DNA of 64,000 nt from an uncultured Collinsella sp. Lineage in GTDB: Bacteria; Actinomycetota; Coriobacteriia; Coriobacteriales; Coriobacteriaceae. The stretch lies in assembly GCA_900554645.1 (NCBI GenBank), contig USIE01000005.1:1-64000 (forward strand), written 5' to 3'. The translations under genes and the position numbers were made by a program. The notes beneath the pieces are model-generated. The model ran no database searches, had not been told where the DNA came from, and saw only the letters and a program-made list of their open reading frames with translations. Positions 8,529 to 16,011 of the stretch are shown in pieces. Each line of letters opens with the position of its first letter. Position 1 is the first letter of the stretch.

Positions 8529-8825
8529 ATGGAAGAGATGGAAGTCAATCACGTCGACGACATCCACGAGAAGCTGACCGATATGGTGGGCGATCGCGTC
8601 AAGGTTAAGGCCAACATGGGCCGTACCCGCGTCGTCGAGCGCATGGGCACCATCAAGAGCGTCCACCCGGCCGTCTTCATTGTCGAGGTTGACGAGCGTC
8701 GTGGCCGCAAGTCGCGTCAGTCCTACCAGTATATCGATGTGCTCACCGGTCAGGTCGAGCTGTTCGACCCCGAGAGCGGCGAGCATATCTTTACCCCGCT
8801 CGGCAATCAGCTCGAGGAGCATTAA
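8529..8825 (+). CDS. veg: Veg family protein
   Basis: A 98-residue member of the Veg family (DUF1021). Similarity to the Bacillus subtilis Veg protein is visible in GDRVKVKANMGRTRVVERMG and in SYQYIDVLTGQVEL. In B. subtilis Veg has been linked to biofilm formation and spore outgrowth, but its molecular role is not settled, and this lineage does not form spores. The ATG at 8529 has GGAGG ten bases upstream; a second ATG lies three codons in. ispE begins 2 bases after the stop, keeping the veg-ispE neighbourhood known from Firmicutes. Confidence 0.8.
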   Translation: MEEMEVNHVDDIHEKLTDMVGDRVKVKANMGRTRVVERMGTIKSVHPAVFIVEVDERRGRKSRQSYQYIDVLTGQVELFDPESGEHIFTPLGNQLEEH

Positions 8826-8827
8826 CG

Positions 8828-9724
8828 GTGACCGATCGGTCCCTGACTCTTTCCGCGCCGGCAAAGATTAACCTCTACCTGGGGGTTCATACCGAGCGCG
8901 ATGACCGCGGCTACCACAGGGTCGATTCCCTGATGGCGGCCGTCGGTCTTTCCGATACCGTGACGGTCACGCCGGCGCAGGCGCTGACCGTCCAGACGGT
9001 TCCGGCATCAGATTTTCCCATGCAAAAGAATACGGCGTATCGGGTTGCGGTTGCTATGGCCGAGCATTATGGTCGCGAGGCAAACATCTGCGTGACGATT
9101 GAGAAGCGCATTCCATTGTGCGCCGGCTTGGGCGGCCCCTCGACGGATGCGGCCGCGGTCATTGTCGCCTTGGCAGAGCTCTGGGGCATTGATCGCACCG
9201 ACCCAGCGCTCGACGATATTGCGCGGGGCATTGGTGCTGACGTCCCGTTCTTTTTGCACGCGAGTCCTGCGTTCTACGTAGGTGGGGGAGACGTGCTGGC
9301 AACTGAGTACCCCGCGCTGCCCGCGACGCCCGTCGTGCTGGTCAAGCCGCGCGAGGCAAGCGTTTCGACAATTGAAGCCTATCGACGTTTTGACGAGGCC
9401 CCGGTGCCTGCGGACAAGCCCGGCGCGATAGCTTCTGCCTTGCGTGCTGGTGATGCCGAGACGGCATATGCACTCATCCATAACAATCTGGGTGTCATTT
9501 CCGCACAGATGGAGTCGCAGATTCAAACGGTCCTCGACTGGCTGCGTAAACAGGACGGAACCGTTGCTGTAGATGTGTGCGGATCGGGTGCCTGCTCGTT
9601 TGCCATTTGCGACACCGCTGCCACGGTCGAAAGGCTTGCCGATGCTGCCCAGCAAAATGGCTGGTGGGCCTGCGCGACTGAGTTTATTCCCAACACGGTT
9701 CAAATCGACGCGCCAAAGAAATAA
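8828..9724 (+). CDS. ispE: 4-diphosphocytidyl-2-C-methyl-D-erythritol kinase
   Basis: GHMP kinase that phosphorylates CDP-methylerythritol in the MEP isoprenoid pathway. The 298-residue protein has the N-terminal APAKINLYL motif, the ATP loop IPLCAGLGGPSTDAAA (usually GGGSSDAA, so a slight variant) and the C-terminal VCGSGACSF glycine-rich motif. It starts with GTG directly after veg, suggesting translational coupling. ispD and ispF are at 29.5-30.7 kb, so the pathway genes are split over several loci. Confidence 0.93.
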   Translation: MTDRSLTLSAPAKINLYLGVHTERDDRGYHRVDSLMAAVGLSDTVTVTPAQALTVQTVPASDFPMQKNTAYRVAVAMAEHYGREANICVTIEKRIPLCAGLGGPSTDAAAVIVALAELWGIDRTDPALDDIARGIGADVPFFLHASPAFYVGGGDVLATEYPALPATPVVLVKPREASVSTIEAYRRFDEAPVPADKPGAIASALRAGDAETAYALIHNNLGVISAQMESQIQTVLDWLRKQDGTVAVDVCGSGACSFAICDTAATVERLADAAQQNGWWACATEFIPNTVQIDAPKK

Positions 9725-9773
9725 AAATTTCTCTAGCACGCGGCGAAAATCTTTGTTACTATAGTCGAGCTAA

Positions 9774-9850
9774 CGGGTTGTGGCTCAGTTTGGTAGAGCA
9801 CTGCGTTCGGGACGCAGGGGTCGCTGGTTCAAATCCAGTCAACCCGACCA
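9774..9850 (+). tRNA. tRNA-Pro (anticodon CGG)
   Basis: Full cloverleaf: acceptor CGGGTTG/CAACCCG, D-arm GCTC/GAGC, anticodon stem CTGCG/CGCAG with loop TTCGGGA (anticodon CGG), T-arm GCTGG-TTCAAAT-CCAGT, discriminator A and encoded CCA. Confidence 0.95.
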
Positions 9851-9860
9851 GAGCATGAGG

Positions 9861-9889
9861 AGGGACCGCTTCTTGCGGTCCCTTTTTTT
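9861..9889 (+). terminator. Terminator of tRNA-Pro
   Basis: Stem AGGGACCGC / GCGGTCCCT with a 5-base loop followed by a seven-base T run. Confidence 0.9.
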
Positions 9890-9897
9890 AGCTAGTG

Positions 9898-9926
9898 TTG
9901 TGATACCGCGATACCCGCGGTATACT
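9898..9926 (+). promoter_or_regulatory. Promoter of tatA with internal dyad
   Basis: TTGTGA at 9898-9903, a 17-base spacer and TATACT at 9921-9926. The inverted repeat ATACCGCG / CGCGGTAT (9902-9924) spans the spacer and overlaps both boxes, so a repressor could act here. Confidence 0.6.
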
Positions 9927-9962
9927 CATTCGAGCTTGTCTCGCTGTATTGTGGAGGTCTAC

Positions 9963-10238
9963 ATGTTTGGACTGAGGGCTCCTGAGCTCATCATTATTCT
10001 CGTCGTTGTCCTGATTATCTTCGGGCCCAAGAACCTGCCGAAGCTCGGCAAGTCCCTCGGCTCTACCGTCAAGAATATCCGCGAGGGTATGGAGGGCGAC
10101 GATAAGGCCGAGACCAAGCAGGCCGAGGAGGTCGTGGTCGAGCAGTCCGAGGAGGACAAGGAGATCGCTGAGCTCGAGGCCAAGCTCGCTGCTGCCAAGA
10201 AGAAGCAGGCAGAGGACAGCGACGCGGACGCAGAGTAG
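9963..10238 (+). CDS. tatA: Twin-arginine translocase subunit TatA/TatE
   Basis: Pore-forming subunit of the Tat export system for folded proteins. The 91-residue protein has a short N-terminal membrane helix (APELIIILVVVLIIF), the FGPKNLPKLGKSLG hinge with Phe-Gly at the membrane edge and an amphipathic helix, then a long charged Glu/Lys/Ala tail predicted to be coiled. GGAGGT precedes the ATG at 9963. No tatC is in this window. Confidence 0.9.
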   Translation: MFGLRAPELIIILVVVLIIFGPKNLPKLGKSLGSTVKNIREGMEGDDKAETKQAEEVVVEQSEEDKEIAELEAKLAAAKKKQAEDSDADAE

Positions 10239-10263
10239 TCCCATCCCTTTGGGGTGAGCACCT

Positions 10264-10296
10264 GACCGGCTTGCCCGCAGGCTAGCCGGTCTTTTT
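10264..10296 (+). terminator. Terminator between tatA and greA
   Basis: Stem GACCGGCT / AGCCGGTC with a 12-base loop and TTTTT. Confidence 0.85.
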
Positions 10297-10344
10297 CGTT
10301 TTGTTGACAGTTGATTGTTTGATCAGAGTTGGGGAGATATCCGT

Positions 10345-10815
10345 ATGGACGCAAGCCAGATCGTACTGACCGCTGAGGGCCGCCAGAAGCTCGTCGAGGA
10401 GCTCGCTTGGCGTGAGGGCGATTACGCCAAGGAGATCGTCGAGGACATCAAGGAAGCCCGCGCGTTCGGCGACCTTTCGGAGAACTCCGAGTATGACGCC
10501 GCTAAGGACAAGCAGGCCCAGAACGCTGCTCGTATTGCCGAGATCCAGGCCATTCTTGCCAACGCTCAGGTTGCTGCCACCACGGGTGATCTGACCGTCT
10601 CCATCGGTTCCACCGTTTCGCTGATTGATCCCAACGGCGAGGTCATGGAAGTCACGCTCGTCGGTACCACCGAGACCAACTCGCTCGAGCGCAAGATTTC
10701 CAACGAGTCTCCGGTCGGTCACGCCATCATCGGTCACGGCGAGGGCGACTCCGTCGAGGTCGTTACGCCTTCCGGCAAGACTCGCGTCTACACCATCGCC
10801 AAGATCGCACGCTAG
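10345..10815 (+). CDS. greA: Transcription elongation factor GreA
   Basis: Binds RNA polymerase and stimulates cleavage of backtracked transcripts. The 156-residue protein has the N-terminal coiled coil with the acidic tip in GDLSENSEYDAAKDKQ and the C-terminal FKBP-like domain ending in a typical GKTRVYTI segment. The ATG at 10345 has GGGGAGAT upstream and gives the usual family length. Its own terminator follows at 10844-10876, so it is a single unit before lysS. Confidence 0.95.
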   Translation: MDASQIVLTAEGRQKLVEELAWREGDYAKEIVEDIKEARAFGDLSENSEYDAAKDKQAQNAARIAEIQAILANAQVAATTGDLTVSIGSTVSLIDPNGEVMEVTLVGTTETNSLERKISNESPVGHAIIGHGEGDSVEVVTPSGKTRVYTIAKIAR

Positions 10816-10843
10816 ACCACGGTCCCGCGTAAAGGTATGTTTT

Positions 10844-10876
10844 CGCTCCCTGGGACCGAATCCTGGGGAGCGTTTT
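10844..10876 (+). terminator. Terminator between greA and lysS
   Basis: Stem CGCTCCCT / GGGGAGCG followed by TTTT. Confidence 0.75.
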
Positions 10877-10894
10877 AGTTTGAGGAGCTAACTT

Positions 10895-12859
10895 ATGGCA
10901 GAGAACCAGAACGCCGCCGATCAGGCATCGACGCTCAACGACGAGCGCGCCACCCGCCTGGCCAAGCGCGCCGCCCTGTTCGAGGCGGGCCAGAACCCCT
11001 ATCCCGAGCACTCTGAGCTTGAGGACTACGTCGCCGATATCGAGACTAAGTACGCCGAGCTTGCCGATGGCGAGGACACCGAGGACGTCGTGAAGATCGC
11101 CGGCCGCGTGGTCGCCAAGCGCGGCCAGGGCAAGATAATGTTCATCGTCGTGCGCGATGCGACTGCCGAGATTCAGCTGTTCTGCCGCATCAACGACATG
11201 GACGAGGCTGCCTGGAATACGCTCAAGGCCCTCGACCTGGGCGACATCCTGGGCGTGACCGGCGTGGTCGTGCGCACCCAGCGCGGCCAGCTTTCCGTTG
11301 CCCCTAAGAGCGCGACCCTGCTTTCCAAGGCCGTTCGTCCACTGCCCGAGAAGTTCCACGGTCTTTCCGACAAGGAGACCCGCTATCGCCAGCGCTATGT
11401 CGACCTGATCGCCAACGACGACGTTCGCGAGACCTTCCGTAAGCGTTCGCAGATTCTCTCCACCTTCCGTCGCTTTATGGAGTCCGACGGCTACATGGAG
11501 GTCGAGACCCCCATCCTGCAGACCATCCAGGGCGGCGCTACTGCCAAGCCGTTCATTACCCACTTCAACGCGCTCGATCAGGAGTGCTACCTGCGTATTG
11601 CCACCGAGCTGCACCTCAAGCGCTGCATCGTCGGTGGTTTTGAGCGCGTGTTCGAGATCGGCCGCATCTTCCGTAACGAGGGCATGGACCTCACCCACAA
11701 CCCCGAGTTCACCACGATGGAGGCCTACCGTGCCTTCTCCGACCTCGAGGGCATGAAGGCGCTCGCCCAGGGCGTCATTAAGGCGGCTAACAAGGCCATC
11801 GGCAACCCCGAGGTCATCGAGTACCAGGGCCAGACCATCGACCTTTCTGGTGAGTGGGCCAGCCGTCCCATGACCGACATCGTCTCCGATGTGCTCGGCA
11901 AGCAGGTCACCATCGACACGCCGGTCGAGGAGCTTGCTTCCGCCGCGCGCGAGAAGGGCCTGGAGATTAAGCCCGAGTGGACCGCCGGCAAGATTATCGC
12001 CGAGATCTACGATGAGCTGGGCGAGGACACCATCGTCAACCCGACCTTCGTGTGCGATTACCCCATCGAGGTCAGCCCGCTTGCCAAGCGTTTTGAGGAC
12101 GACCCGCGCCTGACGCACCGCTTTGAGCTGGTTATTGCCGGCCACGAGTACGCCAACGCGTTCTCCGAGCTCAACGACCCGGTCGACCAGGCCGAGCGCT
12201 TTGCCGCCCAGATGGCCGAGAAGGCCGGCGGCGACGATGAGGCCATGGAGTACGACGAGGATTACGTGCGCGCCCTCGAGTACGGTATGCCTCCCGCGGG
12301 CGGCATCGGCATTGGTATCGACCGCGTGGTCATGCTGCTTACCAACCAGGCTTCTATCCGCGACGTGCTGCTGTTCCCGCACATGAAGCCCGAGAAGGGT
12401 TTCCAGTCCGGTGCCGCTGCCGCCAAGGCTGCCGAGGCCGGCAACGCCGCGAGCCCATTCGTTAAGTCGCTTAAGCCCACGCTCGATTACTCCAAGATCG
12501 CCGTTGAGCCGCTGTTTGAGGAGTTCGTCGACTTTGATACCTTCTCCAAGAGCGACTTCCGCGCTGTGAAGGTCAAGGCATGCGAGGCCGTCAAGAAGTC
12601 CAAGAAGCTGCTGAACTTTACGCTCGACGACGGCACCGGCACCGACCGCACCATCCTCTCCGGTATTCACGCTTATTACGAGCCCGAGGACCTGGTTGGC
12701 AAGACCTTGCTCGCCATCACCAACCTGCCTCCGCGCAAGATGATGGGTATTCCCAGCTGCGGCATGCTGATCAGCGCTGTCCACGAGGAGGAGGGCGAGG
12801 AGCGCCTCAACCTGATCCAGCTCGACGCCTCCATCCCCGCCGGCGCAAAGATGTACTAA
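10895..12859 (+). CDS. lysS: Lysyl-tRNA synthetase (class II) with C-terminal Trbp111-like domain
   Basis: Charges tRNA-Lys. Residues 1-500 form a standard class II LysRS: OB-fold tRNA anticodon domain, motif 2 around FRNEGMDLTHNPEFT and motif 3 ending in GGIGIGIDRVVM. At 654 residues it is about 150 longer than usual. The extra C-terminus (about 535-654) contains DFRAVKVKACEAVKKSKKLL, LSGIHAYYEPEDLVGK and NLPPRKMMG...SCGMLISA, the signature of the Trbp111/EMAPII-type OB fold normally at the C-terminus of MetRS. It presumably increases tRNA affinity. GAGGAG precedes the ATG. Confidence 0.93.
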   Translation: MAENQNAADQASTLNDERATRLAKRAALFEAGQNPYPEHSELEDYVADIETKYAELADGEDTEDVVKIAGRVVAKRGQGKIMFIVVRDATAEIQLFCRINDMDEAAWNTLKALDLGDILGVTGVVVRTQRGQLSVAPKSATLLSKAVRPLPEKFHGLSDKETRYRQRYVDLIANDDVRETFRKRSQILSTFRRFMESDGYMEVETPILQTIQGGATAKPFITHFNALDQECYLRIATELHLKRCIVGGFERVFEIGRIFRNEGMDLTHNPEFTTMEAYRAFSDLEGMKALAQGVIKAANKAIGNPEVIEYQGQTIDLSGEWASRPMTDIVSDVLGKQVTIDTPVEELASAAREKGLEIKPEWTAGKIIAEIYDELGEDTIVNPTFVCDYPIEVSPLAKRFEDDPRLTHRFELVIAGHEYANAFSELNDPVDQAERFAAQMAEKAGGDDEAMEYDEDYVRALEYGMPPAGGIGIGIDRVVMLLTNQASIRDVLLFPHMKPEKGFQSGAAAAKAAEAGNAASPFVKSLKPTLDYSKIAVEPLFEEFVDFDTFSKSDFRAVKVKACEAVKKSKKLLNFTLDDGTGTDRTILSGIHAYYEPEDLVGKTLLAITNLPPRKMMGIPSCGMLISAVHEEEGEERLNLIQLDASIPAGAKMY

Positions 12860-12862
12860 CTT

Positions 12863-12889
12863 GTTACGCGGTTCTACGAACCGCGTAAC
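12863..12889 (+). terminator. Hairpin after lysS, same family as after dtd
   Basis: Perfect 12-bp stem GTTACGCGGTTC / GAACCGCGTAAC with a 3-base loop directly after the lysS stop. Confidence 0.6.
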
Positions 12890-12936
12890 GGCTCGACGCT
12901 GCGCGGGCCGCATTTGGACAATCTGACGTTCAACTT

Positions 12937-12966
12937 CAAGGGCGCGACCAAAAGGTCAGCGCCCTT
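12937..12966 (+). terminator. Second hairpin downstream of lysS
   Basis: Stem AAGGGCGC-GACC / GGTC-A-GCGCCCTTT with an AAAA loop, followed by CGTTT. The better candidate for actual termination of lysS. Confidence 0.55.
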
Positions 12967-13105
12967 TCGTTTCACGTCACCTTGTCACAAATGCGACCCG
13001 CTCGCTGACTTATGCTCAACCTGCGGCGCCATTTTTCTTGAAGGCACCTTGCTCGCTCTGGCGGGCTTTCGCTGTCCGTCCTCTATCTGCGGTGTTGCCC
13101 TGGTT

Positions 13106-13176
13106 GGCACTTAGGGACGTTCCTTTTCTGCCGGCACTTGGGGACAGTCCTTGTCGAGTTACTGGTAGTCATTGGG
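13106..13176. repeat. Cluster of three GGGAC-type repeat cores in the lysS-ThrE gap
   Basis: The 442-base gap 12860-13301 has no gene. Within it GGCACTTAGGGACGTTCC, GGCACTTGGGGACAGTCC and CATTGGGGACGTTC lie in tandem, some 33-35 bases apart. They resemble REP sequences of the kind associated with REP-associated tyrosine transposases; no such transposase is in the window. The rest of the gap (12967-13105, 13177-13301) shows nothing clear beyond the upstream region of the exporter gene. Confidence 0.5.
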
Positions 13177-13301
13177 GACGTTCTTAAACGACTGCCCAAC
13201 GGCTGTTGAGCACATGGCTCGCATGACAGTCGTCTCTTTTATGTTTCCTTTAGCCGTTGCTGCCTAGGATGGGGGTTAGTCGGTAGGAAAGGAGCGCCTG
13301 T

Positions 13302-14870
13302 ATGGACGACGCGAGCGAGCGTGCAATCGAAGAGGACATGCTCGATCAGTTCAACTACTTTGATGATGAGGATGAGGAGCTAATCGATCGTCGCGAGCCA
13401 GCGCCGCTTGACTCATTTGATCTGGTCGATGAAGAGCCCGACGAGGACGAGGTCGAATCGACGGAACCCCCACAGCCTGCGCACCATGATTCGTTGCTCT
13501 CAAGAGCCCCCATGCACCACGGTGTCCGTGCCGGCGCGCTCCATATGAAAACTGACTGGCACCAGATCGTGACGGCAGGCGATGAGCTTGCCGTCGATGC
13601 GCCGCTCACCGATAAATCATCCATCATCTGCCGCACCGGCATGCTTATGCTGGCAAGCGGAACGGGTGCCTGGCGCGTGCGCGATACCATGAATCGTGTT
13701 GCCGCCGTACTCGGTGTCACCATCCACGTTGACTTAAGTCTTCTGTCGTTTGAGTGCACCTGCATCGAAGATGGTCACTGCTTTAATGAGGTCGTCAGCT
13801 TGCCCACAACGGGCGTCAATACCCATCGCATTTGGATGATGGAGAGTTTCCTCAAGGAAATCGAGACCTATGGTCGTCGCTTCACGGTGCACGAGTATCA
13901 CGAGATGCTCAAGACCGTTGAGAGTTCAAAACCTGATTACGCGCCTTGGCAACAGGGCCTTGCGGCGGCCTGCGCCTGTGGCGCCTTCGTTTTTTTGCTC
14001 GGCGGCGGCCCTATCGAGATGGCCTGCGCGTTCGTGGGCGCGGGTGTCGGCAACTTTGCCCGCTCCCATATTCTCAAGCAAGGCCTTGGTCAGTTCAGCG
14101 CGCTGACGACCGGCGTTGCGCTCGCTTGCGTTTCGTATCTGCTGGCATTGCTCGGCCTTGGCCAGGTCATACCGGGGGCAATGTCGCACCAAGAAGGCTA
14201 TATCGGCGCCATGCTCTTTGTGATTCCCGGCTTTCCACTCATTACGGCAGGCCTCGACATCGCTAAGCTCGACATGCGAAGCGGTATCGAGCGCCTTTCA
14301 TATGCCGTATCGATTATTGTGATGGCGACCCTCGTAGGTTGGATGGTTGCCGAGTGTGTTGGCCTGGCGCCGGACGACTTTGCCCCACTGGGCCTTTCGC
14401 CGCTTGCCCTTACGCTCCTGCGCGTGGTGATGAGCTTCGTTGGCGTATTCGGCTTCTCGGTGATGTTCAACAGCCCGGTAAAGATGGCCGCGGCAGCTGG
14501 GTTGATCGGCGCCGTGTCCAATACCCTGCGTCTGACCCTTGTCGATGCGCCGACGATGATTCCCTTCCTGGGCCTCAGCACGGGAATGCCTCCCGAGGCA
14601 GCAGCGTTTATCGGCGCGCTGGTATCGGGGCTGCTCGCAAGCTTGGCTGAAGTCAAGCTCACCTACCCGCGCATCGCCCTCACGGTGCCTTCGATTGTCA
14701 TTATGGTGCCGGGCTTGTATCTGTATCGCTCGATGTATTACATGTGCACCTTCGACACGGTCAATATGCTCGGCTGGTTTGTGCGCGCAGTGCTCATCGT
14801 AGCGTTTCTGCCCGTTGGACTGGGTGTGGCGCGTACGCTCACCGACCCCCGCTGGCGCCACACCAGCTAA
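13302..14870 (+). CDS. Threonine/serine exporter family protein (ThrE type)
   Basis: Predicted inner-membrane exporter of 522 residues. After an unusually acidic soluble N-terminus (about 1-70, rich in Asp and Glu) comes the DUF1212 (YjjP-like) domain with the conserved stretch CRTGMLMLASGTGAWRVRD, then about ten hydrophobic segments including a C-terminal DUF3815 (YjjB-like) part with GFSVMFNSPVKMA and AAFIGALVSGLLA. The two halves, separate genes in many bacteria, are fused here as in Corynebacterium ThrE. The ATG follows GAAAGGAG. Substrate is inferred from family only. Confidence 0.8.
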   Translation: MDDASERAIEEDMLDQFNYFDDEDEELIDRREPAPLDSFDLVDEEPDEDEVESTEPPQPAHHDSLLSRAPMHHGVRAGALHMKTDWHQIVTAGDELAVDAPLTDKSSIICRTGMLMLASGTGAWRVRDTMNRVAAVLGVTIHVDLSLLSFECTCIEDGHCFNEVVSLPTTGVNTHRIWMMESFLKEIETYGRRFTVHEYHEMLKTVESSKPDYAPWQQGLAAACACGAFVFLLGGGPIEMACAFVGAGVGNFARSHILKQGLGQFSALTTGVALACVSYLLALLGLGQVIPGAMSHQEGYIGAMLFVIPGFPLITAGLDIAKLDMRSGIERLSYAVSIIVMATLVGWMVAECVGLAPDDFAPLGLSPLALTLLRVVMSFVGVFGFSVMFNSPVKMAAAAGLIGAVSNTLRLTLVDAPTMIPFLGLSTGMPPEAAAFIGALVSGLLASLAEVKLTYPRIALTVPSIVIMVPGLYLYRSMYYMCTFDTVNMLGWFVRAVLIVAFLPVGLGVARTLTDPRWRHTS

Positions 14871-14903
14871 TTGGTGCAAGGGGGACATGTTACTTTGCAC
14901 CAA
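14871..14903. repeat. GGGAC-type hairpin at the ThrE stop codon
   Basis: TTGGTGCAA / TTTGCACCAA around GGGGGACATG, beginning at the base after the stop codon. Confidence 0.55.
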
Positions 14904-14906
14904 ATG

Positions 14907-14973
14907 AGTTGCGGTGAAATAGGGACTGAATTGCTGCTTAAAGGGTCAAAACAGTCCGTATTCCACCGCAACT
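14907..14973. repeat. Palindromic repeat, AGTTGCGGTGRAATAG family, copy 1
   Basis: AGTTGCGGTGAAATAGGGACTG pairs imperfectly with the inverted copy ending CCACCGCAACT. Related 67-69-bp elements lie at 54442-54510 and 58582-58648. It sits in the 311-base gap 14871-15181, which otherwise holds only the attenuator-like hairpin listed next. Confidence 0.65.
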
Positions 14974-15086
14974 TATGGGGTCGGGGGTTTTGGTGCCCTG
15001 CATCTCCACAAACTCAACGCTTACGAAGCGCGCGCCGTTCGTGTTAGGGTAGTTCCACCACATAAGTAGTCGCAGACGCGCGTAAC

Positions 15087-15137
15087 ACGGGCGGGCGAGA
15101 TGAAGTCCCAACAGCTCCATCTTGCCCGCCCGTTTTT
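15087..15137 (+). terminator. Strong terminator hairpin 45 bases before the DUF2798 gene
   Basis: A 16-bp stem (ACGGGCGGGC... with GCCCGCCCGT, one wobble pair), a 14-base loop and TTTTT. It could end read-through or act as an attenuator in a leader RNA for the gene at 15182. Confidence 0.7.
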
Positions 15138-15181
15138 GTTGCGTGGTGCCGCGGCGTAACACAGAAAGGAATCTGCCCTTT

Positions 15182-15730
15182 ATGCCTATCAACAAACGAG
15201 AGAGCCTGCTGTTCACCTTTATCATGTGCTTTTGCATGGTGCTCTGGATGAGCATCTACAACGTTGCCCTGCAGCACGGGGCCATCAACGGCGAGGTCGT
15301 TGCCACTGCGTGGCTCGGCTTCCCCGTTGCCTACATTTTTGCCATGTGCTGCGACTGGTTCGTCGCCAGCCCGCTCGCCAAGGGTTTCGCCTTTAAGTAC
15401 TTGGTCACGCCGGGCAAGAGCTCGCCACTTGCCATGACGCTCGCCGTCAGCTCCTGCATGGTCGTTCCCATGGTCATCATCATGTCGCTGTACGGTGCCT
15501 GTGAGGGTCTGACGCACATGCCCGGCGGCATCCTTGCGAACCTGTATTCCGTGCCCGCGATCTGGATGATCAACATCCCGCATAATTTTGTGATGGCGCT
15601 GCCGTGGAACCTTTTGGTAGCCGGTCCGATTTCCCGCTTCGTCTTCCGTCGCGCCTTCCCTGTGGGGACGGTTTTCGAGGAGGAGCATGCCGAGCTCTTG
15701 GAGCAGGCTATGGCTCCTGAGTGCGAGTAG
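15182..15730 (+). CDS. DUF2798 family membrane protein
   Basis: A 182-residue membrane protein with four hydrophobic segments, built as two similar halves: each has a helix pair with a V(A/P)-W or P-A-x-W type turn (MCFCMVLWMSIYNV...WLGFPVAYIFAMCCDWFVA and ...VVPMVIIMSLYGAC...IPHNFVMALPWNLLVAGP), as in the DUF2798 family. The function of that family is not known. The start at 15182 is chosen for the GAAAGGA eleven bases upstream and the absence of one for the in-frame ATG further upstream. An attenuator-like hairpin precedes it. Confidence 0.7.
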   Translation: MPINKRESLLFTFIMCFCMVLWMSIYNVALQHGAINGEVVATAWLGFPVAYIFAMCCDWFVASPLAKGFAFKYLVTPGKSSPLAMTLAVSSCMVVPMVIIMSLYGACEGLTHMPGGILANLYSVPAIWMINIPHNFVMALPWNLLVAGPISRFVFRRAFPVGTVFEEEHAELLEQAMAPECE

Positions 15731-15896
15731 CTCGCTTAGGGATCTGCTGAGCGCGGGCGACTTGCTTGGTTGGAGCCCTAAGCGTGGATAGCTCTCTCGG
15801 CGACATCGCGGGCGTGAGCGGTGCGCATGACCGGAGGGCCCGTGCTGCTCCGTTGCCCGACGTGCTAGCGCGCAGAACAATCTGTTGGTGCATTCG

Positions 15897-15929
15897 GCGG
15901 CTGCTGAAGCGTTTCGGCAGCCGCTTTTT
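15897..15929 (+). terminator. Terminator upstream of the activase/dehydratase operon
   Basis: Stem GCGGCTGC / GCAGCCGC followed by TTTTT, ending transcription from the DUF2798 side. The stretch 15731-15896 shows no gene. Confidence 0.8.
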
Positions 15930-15941
15930 ATACGGAGTTTA

Positions 15942-15962
15942 AATACAACAGTCTGTTGTATT
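15942..15962 (+). promoter_or_regulatory. Probable TetR-family operator
   Basis: A perfect 21-bp palindrome with half-site AATACAACAG and a single central T, 50 bases before the start of the dehydratase/activase gene and overlapping where its -35 region would lie (a TATATC box is at 15974-15979). A 12-base near-copy of the core, AACAATCTGTTG, lies at 15876-15887. The likely binder is the TetR protein encoded at the end of the same operon. Confidence 0.65.
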
Positions 15963-16011
15963 ACGTAGAGTGGTATATCTCTAGCGGGAAAAATGCGAGA
16001 GACGGAGCATT

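Noticed and set aside
12914..13114. A 66-codon reading frame after lysS
   Set aside because: No ribosome site, and the composition is that of intergenic repeat DNA.
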